DNA from: Thermoplasmata archaeon
GTDB lineage: Archaea; Thermoplasmatota; Thermoplasmata; Halarchaeoplasmatales; Halarchaeoplasmataceae
Assembly: GCA_019594305.1 (NCBI GenBank)
Contig: JAFDTZ010000043.1
Location: 1-16,151 of the forward strand
Length of the DNA: 16,151 nucleotides
Direction of reading: 5' to 3'
Shown here: one piece after another, positions 8,376-15,373 of the stretch
Layout: the number at the start of each line of letters is the position of its first letter
Numbering within the stretch: position 1 is the first letter of the stretch
Position numbers and translations under genes: made by a program
The notes under the pieces: generated by a model
Told to the model about the DNA's origin: nothing
The model's database searches: none
The model's input: the letters and a program-made list of their open reading frames with translations, nothing else

Positions 8376-8424
8376 CTTAGGTTACCTAGGATGTATTTAG
8401 GTTTTAGGTGAACGATTTACATAG

Positions 8425-8440
8425 TCGTATTTTATTTTTC
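8425..8440 (-). promoter_or_regulatory. Candidate TATA box for the methylthiotransferase gene
   Basis: On the minus strand this reads gaaaaataaaatacga, an AT-rich TATA-like element about 57 bases upstream of the ATG at 8375. That would give a leader of roughly 25-30 nt. Confidence 0.35.
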
Positions 8441-8474
8441 TCCGCTCTGTAAGTACTGTCGCTTAACCGAACAG

Positions 8475-8482
8475 TTTTTAAA
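8475..8482 (+). promoter_or_regulatory. Candidate TATA box for the mcmA2-meaB operon
   Basis: The element tttttaaa sits about 48 bases before the ATG at 8527. A start about 25 bases downstream (near 8503) would leave a short leader holding the AGGTG ribosome binding site at 8515-8519, spaced 7 bases from the ATG. Confidence 0.45.
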
Positions 8483-8526
8483 CTTCCTTACATAATGCTT
8501 GACTTAATATAAGAAGGTGTGTTTCT

Positions 8527-8928
8527 ATGGAGAAAAAGATACGAGTTCTCATAGCCAAGCCCGGTCTGGACGGGCACGATAGAGGTGCAAAGGTAGTTGC
8601 CCGGGCACTCAGGGACGCCGGCATGGAAGTTATCTACATGGGTCTTCATCAAACTCCCGAACGTATAGTGGAGGCCGCCATACAGGAAGATGTGGACGTT
8701 ATCGGTCTTTCACTGCTGTCCGGCGCTCACATGACACTCTTTCCGGATGTTATCGAGCTTCTTGAGGAGAACGACGCCGATGATATTATCGTGCTAGGCG
8801 GAGGTATAATCCCGGATAAGGACGTCGAAGGGTTGAAGGAGAAAGGAGTCCGCATGGTTTTCGGACCCGGGACACCGACTGACGAAATAGTTGAATATAT
8901 TGAGCAGAACGTAAAGGTCGCCCGTTGA
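8527..8928 (+). CDS. mcmA2: Methylmalonyl-CoA mutase, B12-binding (C-terminal) subunit
   Basis: The 133-residue protein is a stand-alone cobalamin-binding domain. Its N-terminal DGHDRG carries the DxHxxG motif, with H17 as the lower axial ligand that replaces dimethylbenzimidazole. SLLSGAH and the glycine-rich LGGGIIP complete the Rossmann-like B12 pocket. It pairs with the separately encoded catalytic subunit at 9883-11550 to form adenosylcobalamin-dependent methylmalonyl-CoA mutase, which interconverts (R)-methylmalonyl-CoA and succinyl-CoA. In many bacteria both are one chain; split subunits are usual in archaea. AGGTG at 8515-8519 supports the ATG start. The stop codon overlaps the GAGGTGA ribosome binding site of meaB 14 bp downstream, so the two are translationally linked. 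Corrinoid proteins of methyltransferases have an extra helical N-terminal domain, absent here. Confidence 0.92.
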   Translation: MEKKIRVLIAKPGLDGHDRGAKVVARALRDAGMEVIYMGLHQTPERIVEAAIQEDVDVIGLSLLSGAHMTLFPDVIELLEENDADDIIVLGGGIIPDKDVEGLKEKGVRMVFGPGTPTDEIVEYIEQNVKVAR

Positions 8929-8933
8929 GGTGA
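8927..8933 (+). promoter_or_regulatory. Strong ribosome binding site for meaB overlapping the mcmA2 stop
   Basis: GAGGTGA overlaps the TGA stop of mcmA2 (8926-8928) and lies 9 bases before the ATG at 8943. It rules out the out-of-frame ATG at 8935, which is too close. The overlap suggests translational coupling. Confidence 0.7.
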
Positions 8934-8942
8934 GATGCCTAT

Positions 8943-9878
8943 ATGGATCTAGCTTCAAGAGTACTTGATGGTGACCGACGTGCCGTCGCGAGACTCATGA
9001 GCAAGGCGGAAAACGAAGCTCCCGGCGTAAAAAAAATATTGGCAGAATTACACAACCACATCGGGAACGCCCATATCATAGGCATCACCGGACCGCCGGG
9101 TTCCGGCAAAAGTACTTTGGTGGACAAGCTAACTCTTGAATACAGAAAGCAGGGTAAAACCGTTGGGATAATAGCCGTGGACCCAACCTCACCTTTTACC
9201 GGTGGCGCTCTGCTGGGTGATAGGATACGTATGAACGAAATTGCCCTTGATAAGGAAGTTTTTATCCGAAGCATGGGCACCAGGGGCCACCTTGGCGGTC
9301 TGGCAAAAAAGACAGGAGACCTTGTAAAGATACTCGATGCCTTCGGCAAAGATATAATATTGGTGGAAACCGTAGGTGCTGGGCAGTCGGAAGTGGAGAT
9401 AGTGGGAACCGCATATTCGACTGTGATCGTAGAGGTGCCCGGTCTTGGAGACGACATACAGGCCATAAAGGCCGGTATCCTTGAGATAGGTGACATATTC
9501 GTAGTAAACAAATCCGACCTGGACGGAGCGGACGAAACTGCAAGGGAACTAGACGCCATGCTGGATATGAACTCGAACAATTTGGATTGGAGACCTCCGA
9601 TACTACAGACAAGAGCAAAAGACGGCAACGGTATCTCCCAAGTAGCGGATGCATTGAATGACCACATGGTACACATGAAGGAAACCGGGATCCTTTACAA
9701 GCTTGTAAGGGCGAGAACAAAGGACGAACTAGAGGAGATAATCAGTGAGAATATTCGCTCTTATATCGACGGCACCCACGGGGAAGAAGAACTTGAGGAG
9801 CTAGTTGACAGGATAATGGATGGCGAACTAGACCCCTATAATGCGGCGGAAATATTCTTGAAACCCTTCACAGGATAG
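8943..9878 (+). CDS. meaB: Methylmalonyl-CoA mutase-associated GTPase MeaB (ArgK family)
   Basis: The 311-residue protein has a G3E-type GTPase domain: Walker A GPPGSGKST (residues 50-58), the family segment DPTSPFTGGALLGDRIRM, a VETVGAGQSE motif (141-150) and the base-recognition motif NKSD (189-192). A helical N-terminus and an acidic C-terminal dimerisation arm complete a family-standard length. MeaB gates loading of adenosylcobalamin into methylmalonyl-CoA mutase and protects or reactivates the enzyme after cofactor damage. Its position 14 bp behind the B12-binding subunit fits that role. Old annotations call this family ArgK (arginine/ornithine transport kinase), which the context argues against. 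It ends only 4 bp from the converging mutase catalytic gene. Confidence 0.95.
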   Translation: MDLASRVLDGDRRAVARLMSKAENEAPGVKKILAELHNHIGNAHIIGITGPPGSGKSTLVDKLTLEYRKQGKTVGIIAVDPTSPFTGGALLGDRIRMNEIALDKEVFIRSMGTRGHLGGLAKKTGDLVKILDAFGKDIILVETVGAGQSEVEIVGTAYSTVIVEVPGLGDDIQAIKAGILEIGDIFVVNKSDLDGADETARELDAMLDMNSNNLDWRPPILQTRAKDGNGISQVADALNDHMVHMKETGILYKLVRARTKDELEEIISENIRSYIDGTHGEEELEELVDRIMDGELDPYNAAEIFLKPFTG

Positions 9879-9882
9879 CGTA

Positions 9883-11550
9883 TCAGAATATTATGGGCTC
9901 TTCGTATTCTCCGAATACATCTTTTAAGACCTGAGTTATCTCTCCCAGTGTTGCATACGCCTTGACACAGTCCAGTATAGCGGGCATTGTATTATCGTCA
10001 CCTTCGGCCACCTTTCTCAGATATTCGAGTGTACTTTCCACCTTGGCGTTATCCCGGTTTTTCCTTAGAGACTTCAACCGCTGTATCTGCATTCTCTCCC
10101 CTTCGGGGTCCATCTCGAGTATGGGTATCTCCAAGGGCTCGTCCAGCTTGAACTCGTTGACTCCAACTACTGTGCGTTTTTTATCGTCTATCTCACGTTG
10201 GTATATCGATGCGGCATCGGCGATCTCCTTCTGTAAATATCCCTTTTTAAGCGCAGGTATTACACCGCCGAGACTTTCGATCTTATCGAAGTACTTGTAA
10301 GTCTCCTCCTCCATGTGGTCGGTAAGCCATTCCACGTGATAAGAGCCTCCCAGGGGGTCTATGGTGTTCACTGCACCACTCTCGTGGGCGATGACCTGCT
10401 GGGTTCTCAATGCCAGTCTAACGGCCTTTTCCGACGGTAGTGCGAGAGCTTCGTCCATGGAGTTCGTATGAAGTGACTGGGTACCGCCCATGATGGCGGC
10501 CAGTGCCTGTATGGTAACCCGTATAAGGTTCACCTCGGGCTGTTGTGCCGTTAGCGAACACCCTGCGGTCTGTGTGTGGAACCTCATCCACCACGAGCGA
10601 GGATTCTTGGCACCGAAGGTTTCCTTCATCTCCCTAGCCCATATCCTCCGGGCAGCCCTGTACTTGGCTATCTCCTCGAAGAAATCGTTGTGAGCGTTGA
10701 AGAAGAATGACAGCCTGGGGGCGAATTCGTCCACGTCGAGACCTCTTTCCATTCCCGCCCTGACGTATTCAAGTCCGTCGGCTAATGTAAACGCCAACTC
10801 CTGGACCGCAGTGGAACCAGCTTCGCGTATGTGATAACCGGATATGGATATGGTATTCCACTTCGGCAGGTGCTTCGAGCCGTACTCGAAGGTATCTACT
10901 ATAAGCCGCATGGAAGGTTCCGGTGGGAAAATGAAGGACTTCTGCGCGATATATTCCTTTAGGATATCGTTCTGTATCGTACCACGAAGGTTTTCCGGAG
11001 GTACTCCCTTCTTCTCGGCCATGGCAATGTAAAACGCCCACAGTACCGAAGCGGGCCCGTTTATGGTCATGGACGTGCTGACCTTACCGGGGTCTATACC
11101 ATCGAATAGTATCTCCATATCCTGAAGGGATGAAATAGCTACGCCGCATTTACCGAACTCACCTCTAGCCATGGGATGATCCGTATCGTAACCGTACAGC
11201 GTCGGGTAATCGAAAGCTGTGGAAAGACCGGTTTCGCCGTGGTTTAAAAGGTACTTGAAGCGGGCGTTGGTTTCCTCGGCGGTACCGAAACCGGCGAATT
11301 GTCTCATGGTCCACAACCGGCCCCGGTACATGGTGGGCTGAACACCTCTTGTATAAGGATAACTTCCCGGAAATCCCAACTTTTCCAGATAATCCCAATC
11401 TTCCAGTTCGGCCGGTGTATACAGTCTGTCTATGGACTGGGATGACGTAGTGATGAACTCTTCTTTTCTCTCGGGATGTTTTTCCATTACGGGTTTCAAA
11501 CATTTTTGTTCCCACTTTTCTTTTTCCTTTTTTACCTTATTTTTCTTCAT
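9883..11550 (-). CDS. mcmA1: Methylmalonyl-CoA mutase, catalytic (N-terminal, TIM-barrel) subunit
   Basis: This 555-residue protein covers the substrate-binding TIM barrel of methylmalonyl-CoA mutase and ends before the B12 domain, as expected for the two-subunit archaeal form. Y75 in TMYRGRLWTMRQFAGF corresponds to the substrate-stacking tyrosine that marks true mutase rather than isobutyryl-CoA mutase, where phenylalanine is found. Other family segments are AFDYPTLYGYD, SGYHIREAGSTAVQE and GGTQSLHTNSMDEAL. The first 15 residues are very lysine-rich. The ATG is preceded six bases away by GAGGTGG (plus-strand 11557-11563), which overlaps the TGA stop of the adenosyltransferase gene, indicating an operon with coupled translation. 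The partner B12 subunit is on the opposite strand at 8527-8928. Methylmalonyl-CoA epimerase and propionyl-CoA carboxylase are not in this window. Confidence 0.94.
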   Translation of the reverse strand: MKKNKVKKEKEKWEQKCLKPVMEKHPERKEEFITTSSQSIDRLYTPAELEDWDYLEKLGFPGSYPYTRGVQPTMYRGRLWTMRQFAGFGTAEETNARFKYLLNHGETGLSTAFDYPTLYGYDTDHPMARGEFGKCGVAISSLQDMEILFDGIDPGKVSTSMTINGPASVLWAFYIAMAEKKGVPPENLRGTIQNDILKEYIAQKSFIFPPEPSMRLIVDTFEYGSKHLPKWNTISISGYHIREAGSTAVQELAFTLADGLEYVRAGMERGLDVDEFAPRLSFFFNAHNDFFEEIAKYRAARRIWAREMKETFGAKNPRSWWMRFHTQTAGCSLTAQQPEVNLIRVTIQALAAIMGGTQSLHTNSMDEALALPSEKAVRLALRTQQVIAHESGAVNTIDPLGGSYHVEWLTDHMEEETYKYFDKIESLGGVIPALKKGYLQKEIADAASIYQREIDDKKRTVVGVNEFKLDEPLEIPILEMDPEGERMQIQRLKSLRKNRDNAKVESTLEYLRKVAEGDDNTMPAILDCVKAYATLGEITQVLKDVFGEYEEPIIF

Positions 11551-11556
11551 TTTGTT

Positions 11557-11563
11557 CCACCTC
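11557..11563 (-). promoter_or_regulatory. Ribosome binding site of mcmA1 overlapping the adenosyltransferase stop
   Basis: On the minus strand GAGGTGG overlaps the TGA at 11562-11564 and sits 6 bases before the mcmA1 ATG. This is the same stop-in-Shine-Dalgarno design as at the mcmA2/meaB junction. Confidence 0.7.
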
Positions 11564-12095
11564 AGTACTCTATTCCTTCCCTAGCCTCGATACCCTTCAT
11601 ATAGGGGTGCTTCACCTCACACATAACCGTCAATAGATCCGCCAGGTCAACGATCGAAGGAGGTGCGTAACGACCGGTGAGCACTATCTCTACATGTTCA
11701 GGCTTGTTTTTTATGCACATTATAACTTCATCTTCATCCAATAACTTGTAATCAAGTGCGATGTTTATCTCGTCCAGCACGACCATATCATATTCACCGG
11801 ACGATATGACCTCCTTGGCTCTTCGAAATCCTTTCTCGGCGAACTCGATGTCTACCTTAGCCGGATCCTTCTTGTCGACGAAGTCCGGCCGTCCGTACTG
11901 CTCGATCTCCGCATTCGGAAGATGCTCTATTCCGGTCAACTCGCCGTATTTTATGTCGCCCTTCATGAATTGGATGATCATCGCCTTATGACCCTTTCCC
12001 ACTGCACGTAGTACCAGGCCCAGGGCTGCCGTTGTCTTTCCCTTTCCGTTTCCGGTATAGACCTGGATAAGTCCTTTACGTTTTTTTTCTTCCAT
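11562..12095 (-). CDS. cobO: Cob(I)yrinic acid a,c-diamide / corrinoid adenosyltransferase (CobA/CobO/BtuR family)
   Basis: The 177-residue protein starts with the modified P-loop GNGKGKTT (residues 15-22) typical of CobA/CobO/BtuR enzymes. It continues with the Walker B-like VVLDEIN, the LTGR motif and the C-terminal DLADLLTVMCEVKHPY block followed by the ARxGIE end. It transfers the 5'-deoxyadenosyl group of ATP to the reduced corrin cobalt, making adenosylcobalamin or its precursors. It is the first gene of the minus-strand operon with mcmA1, so cofactor adenosylation is co-expressed with the enzyme that needs it. GAGGTG (plus-strand 12104-12109) lies 8 bases before the ATG. The unrelated PduO and EutT adenosyltransferases have other folds and motifs, so this family call is firm. 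Whether it acts in de novo synthesis or salvage cannot be read from the sequence. Confidence 0.93.
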   Translation of the reverse strand: MEEKKRKGLIQVYTGNGKGKTTAALGLVLRAVGKGHKAMIIQFMKGDIKYGELTGIEHLPNAEIEQYGRPDFVDKKDPAKVDIEFAEKGFRRAKEVISSGEYDMVVLDEINIALDYKLLDEDEVIMCIKNKPEHVEIVLTGRYAPPSIVDLADLLTVMCEVKHPYMKGIEAREGIEY

Positions 12096-12139
12096 GTAGG
12101 TGGCACCTCTATCAGATAAACGTTCATATGCTATATGTT

Positions 12140-12151
12140 CATAATATTTTT
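12140..12151 (-). promoter_or_regulatory. Candidate TATA box for the adenosyltransferase-mcmA1 operon
   Basis: The minus strand reads aaaaatattatg about 50 bases upstream of the ATG at 12095. A start about 25 bases downstream would leave a leader containing the GAGGTG site. The box sits within a divergent region that also carries a repeated gttcata heptamer (12122-12128 and 12137-12143). Confidence 0.35.
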
Positions 12152-12173
12152 GGTCGCACCAATCGGAAAACGG

Positions 12174-12181
12174 TTATTTAT
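12174..12181 (+). promoter_or_regulatory. TATA box suggesting a leaderless acyl-CoA synthetase transcript
   Basis: The element ttatttat is centred about 25 bases before the ATG at 12203, the distance at which archaeal transcription starts. No ribosome binding site lies between, so the mRNA probably begins at or next to this ATG. The box lies inside the longer reading frame starting at 12128, arguing against that upstream ATG. Confidence 0.5.
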
Positions 12182-12202
12182 GGTAGATGTATTGGGTTAT
12201 CC

Positions 12203-13792
12203 ATGAGCGGAGCTCAAATATGGAATATACCGGAATACTACAATTTCGGCTTTCACTGCATCGACCGTACCGCCGCTGAAACACCCGAGCAGGTTGCCTT
12301 TGTTACACTGGACGATAAACTCGGGGAACTCAGCAAACATACCTTTGGTGAGCTTAGCGTACGATCGGGTAAATTCGCCGGATGCCTTTCCGATATAGGT
12401 GTTGTTAAGGGCGATCGTGTCATGATACTCACGGAGCGAATACCCCGATGGTATTTCGCCGTTCTCGGTATCATCAAAATCGGTGCCGTTCTGGTCCCCA
12501 CACCCAATCTTTCCGTACCGGAAGATCTGGTTTACATGGTGAACGAGTCTAAACCCAAGGCGGTTATATGCGACCTTGCGAACCACCACAAGATCGAAGC
12601 CGTCAAGAATCGTTTGGAAAGCGTCGAACATTTTGTGCTCATAGACGGCAAAGCCCCGGGATGGCTGGAATACCATGAACTGATGGGCAGTGCCGAGTTT
12701 TTATCATACGATGACGTAAAACCCACCAAAAGGGACGACCCTCTTCTCATATTTTTCACTTCGGGCACCACCGGTATGCCCAAGATGGTGCTGCATGATC
12801 ATTCATACTCCCTCGCCCAGCGGACCACGGCAAGATACGTTCACGGTGCCGGGCCCGGAGATACAGTATGGGCAATTACCGATAACGGCCTCGCAAAATT
12901 CTTCTACGGTAAACTATTCGGGCAGTGGTTGGAGGGAGCGACCGTCTTTCAACACAACCCATCGGGACGTTTCGACCCTGATAGAGTACTTGGGATATTG
13001 GAGGAACATACCATAGACATCTTCTGCGGAATACCCACCATCTACCGGATACTGCTGGCATCGGATATGGAAGGATACGACCTGTCTTCGGTTAGACATT
13101 ACGTCTCCGCCGGAGAACCATTGTCTGCCGCTCTCTTTGCCGATTGGGAAAGATCCACCGGCAGGCGGATACACGAATTCTACGGTCAGAGCGAAACCGT
13201 AGCTCTGATAGCTAATTCACCCGGCTGCCCGATCAAACCGGGTTCCATGGGTAAGCCCATACCGGGATATTACGTTGATATAGTCGATGATAACGGAGAC
13301 CCACTTCCGCCGAACACGGTGGGAAATCTCGTTGTTTCCGTTGAACCGGAGAAACCTCCCGGTTTATTCCACAACTACTGGAAGGACCCCGAGGCTACCG
13401 CTAAGGTATTCCGTAAGGGATGGTACTTCACACAGGATATAGCGTACAAGGACGAAGACGGCAATTTCTGGTTCATGTCCAGGGCGGACGACGTGATCAA
13501 GGCATCGGGATACCGAGTTGGTCCCTTCGAGGTGGAAAGCGTACTCCAGGAACACCCCGCCGTTTCGGAGAGTGCGGTGGTCGGCACCCTCGACGATGTT
13601 CGAGGGACGGTTGTGACCGCATACGTGGTACTGAGCCAAGGTTATGAACCCTGTGAAGGGTTGAGAAGGGAATTGCAGGAGCACGTTAAGGATAATCTCT
13701 CTCTCTATAAGTATCCCAGAAAGGTATTTTTCGTGGGCGAACTGCCCAGAACGGAAAGTGGTAAGCTCAGACGTGCCGAACTGCGTAACTGA
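12203..13792 (+). CDS. AMP-forming acyl-CoA synthetase, short/medium-chain (MACS/ACSM-like)
   Basis: The 529-residue protein is a complete adenylate-forming ligase of the ANL superfamily. It shows the phosphate-binding loop TSGTTGMPK (residues 186-194), YGQSET (327-332), the ribose-binding aspartate D412 and hinge arginine R427 of SRADD, SGYRVGPFEVE and the C-terminal catalytic lysine K521 in ESGKLRR. It couples a carboxylic acid to CoA through an acyl-adenylate. The N-terminus and YGQSE pattern resemble medium-chain acyl-CoA synthetases rather than acetyl-CoA synthetase, so propionate, butyrate, branched or aromatic acids are possible substrates. The frame is open from an ATG at 12128, but I favour 12203 because a TATA-like box lies 25 bases before it and family homology starts there. 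It diverges from the adenosylcobalamin/mutase operon, so feeding propionyl-CoA-type intermediates is plausible but inferred. Low similarity to PaaK-type ligases excludes that family. Confidence 0.9.
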   Translation: MSGAQIWNIPEYYNFGFHCIDRTAAETPEQVAFVTLDDKLGELSKHTFGELSVRSGKFAGCLSDIGVVKGDRVMILTERIPRWYFAVLGIIKIGAVLVPTPNLSVPEDLVYMVNESKPKAVICDLANHHKIEAVKNRLESVEHFVLIDGKAPGWLEYHELMGSAEFLSYDDVKPTKRDDPLLIFFTSGTTGMPKMVLHDHSYSLAQRTTARYVHGAGPGDTVWAITDNGLAKFFYGKLFGQWLEGATVFQHNPSGRFDPDRVLGILEEHTIDIFCGIPTIYRILLASDMEGYDLSSVRHYVSAGEPLSAALFADWERSTGRRIHEFYGQSETVALIANSPGCPIKPGSMGKPIPGYYVDIVDDNGDPLPPNTVGNLVVSVEPEKPPGLFHNYWKDPEATAKVFRKGWYFTQDIAYKDEDGNFWFMSRADDVIKASGYRVGPFEVESVLQEHPAVSESAVVGTLDDVRGTVVTAYVVLSQGYEPCEGLRRELQEHVKDNLSLYKYPRKVFFVGELPRTESGKLRRAELRN

Positions 13793-13804
13793 TGGTACTA
13801 CGGC

Positions 13805-14299
13805 TCACCGTTCCTTGTATCTTTCCATGCAAACTAGCTCGGATACACTCTTCTTCGTGGGAGACTTTCCTTTGGTCGAGGGATAGCCCACGGTCATGCA
13901 CATGGTGACCGCATAATGGTCGGGAACCCCTAGCTTCTCACCCATCTCGTCCGGGTGGAAGGCGCCTATCCAGCAGGTACCCAAACCCAGTGCCGTTGCA
14001 GCCAGTGACAGGTGGTCAAGGGCGATAGCTAGATCGACCACCGACCATTTCTCGTCTTCTGTGATGCCGACTACGAGGGCGCCGGCGTCCTCCACAAAAC
14101 CCTGGTTATGGCATACCGGAACCAACTCTTTCAACATACGACGGTCGGTAACCGCTATAAATCTCCACGGCTGAAGGTTTTTAGCCGAAGGTGCATCCCT
14201 GGCAGCCCGGAATAGCATGTCCAGGTCCTCCCTGGGTATGGGCCTTCCGGTGTAGCCCCGTACACTGTGTCTATTCTCTATAGCTTCGAAAACATCCAT
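13805..14299 (-). CDS. Nitroreductase-family flavoprotein
   Basis: The 164-residue protein has the FMN-binding signature RHSVR (residues 10-14), the PSAKNLQPW segment (37-45) and the helix ALDHLSLAATALGLGTCWIGAF that packs against the flavin in nitroreductases. The family makes homodimeric FMN enzymes using NAD(P)H to reduce nitro compounds, quinones or flavins; the true substrate cannot be inferred. A TTG at 14306-14308 extends the frame by three codons, but I chose the ATG at 14297-14299 because GGAG (plus-strand 14309-14312) lies nine bases before it and abuts the TTG. A minus-strand TATA-like tatatta near 14340-14346 fits a roughly 20-nt leader. The gene converges on the acyl-CoA synthetase with 12 bp between stops. 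It is short but within the range of compact archaeal members. Confidence 0.88.
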   Translation of the reverse strand: MDVFEAIENRHSVRGYTGRPIPREDLDMLFRAARDAPSAKNLQPWRFIAVTDRRMLKELVPVCHNQGFVEDAGALVVGITEDEKWSVVDLAIALDHLSLAATALGLGTCWIGAFHPDEMGEKLGVPDHYAVTMCMTVGYPSTKGKSPTKKSVSELVCMERYKER

Positions 14300-14372
14300 T
14301 TTGTTCAACTCCGTTGTTTAAACGGTAAATATGCTATTGTAATATACCTTTTTTCGTTACGTTACACACACG

Positions 14373-14377
14373 AAAAA
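14373..14377 (-). terminator. Short T-tract after the P-loop ATPase gene
   Basis: The minus strand reads five consecutive T bases 5 bases after the stop of the short ATPase gene. Archaeal transcription can end at such tracts; the run is short, so support is weak. Confidence 0.25.
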
Positions 14378-14381
14378 TTGG

Positions 14382-14837
14382 TCACTTTCCTTTCGACACC
14401 GGGGTGGCCCCGTCTCCGAGAGACTCTATCACCGCATCGCACTTACCGACCCATGACTCCATCCTCATCTCCTCTTCTTCCGAGGAGGCCTGTGCCACCA
14501 ACATCCCACCCTTGTCTATGGCGAATATCTTGACAAAACTAGTATAATCATGTTCTTCAAACAGTGGTTTATCCACCAAGTCGCTCATGACTTTTGACAG
14601 TACCTGAAAGGGGCGGCCCGAGTCCATATCCGCAGCACCGAAATACACCCGTACACCTTCATCCGTGGAAATATCCTTGAAAGCCTCCAGCAGACCCGTC
14701 TTTCCCACGCCGGTCTCCCCCGAGATGAAGACGGTGGAACCATTACTGGTCTTGGCCTTCTTAAGTGAATGTTTCAGTGTGGATAATTCCTTATCACGAC
14801 CGATAAACCCCGGTTGTAGCAGGTCCCTTACGTCCAT
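14382..14837 (-). CDS. Short P-loop ATPase, likely N-terminal remnant of a larger AAA_16-type protein
   Basis: The 151-residue product starts with GFIGRDKEL (residues 10-18), the entry motif of AAA_16/ORC-like ATPases, followed by a good Walker A, GETGVGKT (40-47). The usual Walker B, sensor and arginine-finger regions of a 200-300-residue ATPase domain are absent. At about residue 103 the protein switches to KIFAIDKGGMLVAQAS followed by an acidic run and amphipathic helix, which I recall from internal segments of long archaeal multidomain proteins. It then stops after a Gly/Lys-rich tail. Only about 70 bp separate the stop from the nitroreductase promoter, so no downstream remainder is present. 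It may be a decayed or internally deleted gene, or a compact stand-alone regulator. AGGAG is 4 bases before the ATG, and a TATA-like box is at 14864-14876. Nothing visible breaks the reading frame. Confidence 0.6.
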   Translation of the reverse strand: MDVRDLLQPGFIGRDKELSTLKHSLKKAKTSNGSTVFISGETGVGKTGLLEAFKDISTDEGVRVYFGAADMDSGRPFQVLSKVMSDLVDKPLFEEHDYTSFVKIFAIDKGGMLVAQASSEEEEMRMESWVGKCDAVIESLGDGATPVSKGK

Positions 14838-14863
14838 GGCACTCCTGACAGGGTATCATCTTC

Positions 14864-14876
14864 AATACTTAAAGAT
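14864..14876 (-). promoter_or_regulatory. TATA-like box of the short ATPase gene
   Basis: The minus strand reads atctttaagtatt about 33 bases upstream of the ATG at 14837, implying a very short leader or leaderless message. Confidence 0.35.
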
Positions 14877-14961
14877 TTTCTCGGATATTATGCTTTGTAT
14901 AAAGTATCATACTCATTTTCTTGTGTACCCTTATAGGTGAGCATGATCCCGGAACTAATAG

Positions 14962-14977
14962 TACCTTAAAAAAGGTA
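14962..14977. repeat. 6-bp inverted repeat with A4 loop
   Basis: The arms tacctt (14962-14967) and aaggta (14972-14977) flank aaaa. Read on the minus strand the centre is a run of six T bases, so a weak terminator role is possible. Confidence 0.4.
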
Positions 14978-15128
14978 TTTACCTTCAAGTCACAAAGATA
15001 TTTTCTTCCGACGGTTATATGCTTTCACCTCTTCTTTGCCGTGGCACTAAAACGGTATTTCCTTAGCGATATCCTTACAACAAGCCCGGCCTTTAAACTC
15101 CGAATAATAAATGGAGAGGGGTTATTAT

Positions 15129-15162
15129 AGATGGGAGAAATTATCTTCTCTCTATCCCATCT
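15129..15162. repeat. Imperfect hairpin with 8-bp perfect outer arms
   Basis: agatggga at 15129-15136 pairs exactly with tcccatct at 15155-15162. An inner set gagaa (15135-15139) with ttctc (15146-15150) offers an alternative or extended stem. No T-run follows, so it is not a classical terminator. Confidence 0.5.
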
Positions 15163-15187
15163 CCGCTGATGTTGATATTTCTCTAGC

Positions 15188-15261
15188 TGAAATGATACAA
15201 TGACATGAAGCAGAACATAAAAAAGATCAACACTATAGCCAGATTGAAAAATATCATTTCA
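15188..15261. repeat. 10-bp perfect inverted repeat, 54-nt spacing
   Basis: tgaaatgata (15188-15197) and tatcatttca (15252-15261) are exact reverse complements. A second pair, tgttgat (15170-15176) with atcaaca (15226-15232), interleaves with it. Function is unknown; it could be an RNA structure or chance in AT-rich DNA. Confidence 0.4.
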
Positions 15262-15373
15262 AAGTACAGCATGGCAAACATGAGAAATCAATCAATACCA
15301 AATGAGTTATTGATAAGGTTCAATTCGAATTTTTCAATAAGATTTTCAGATGTTTGTTTTTACACATTAATCA

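Larger units (their letters stand above)
14838..15373. other. AT-rich 0.5-kb intergenic region with inverted repeats
   Basis: I see no convincing gene here. Two short plus-strand frames (14921-15130 and 15205-15405) lack ribosome binding sites and recognisable sequence. The stretch is more AT-rich than the genes to its left. It contains inverted repeats at 14962-14977, 15129-15162 and 15188-15261, and a TATA-like element for the ATPase gene at 14864-14876. It may be a scar of rearrangement, a promoter region or an unannotated RNA. Confidence 0.4.

Noticed and set aside
8939..9676. Long 245-codon minus-strand frame
   Set aside because: It lies antisense to meaB, is serine/proline-rich with no recognisable motif, and meaB is unambiguous.
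9883..11550. Mutase gene as truncated because it lacks the B12 domain
   Set aside because: The B12-binding domain is encoded separately at 8527-8928, the usual archaeal split arrangement.
9883..11550. Isobutyryl-CoA mutase instead of methylmalonyl-CoA mutase
   Set aside because: Y75 in the TMYRGRLWT segment is the methylmalonyl-type residue; isobutyryl-type enzymes carry phenylalanine there.
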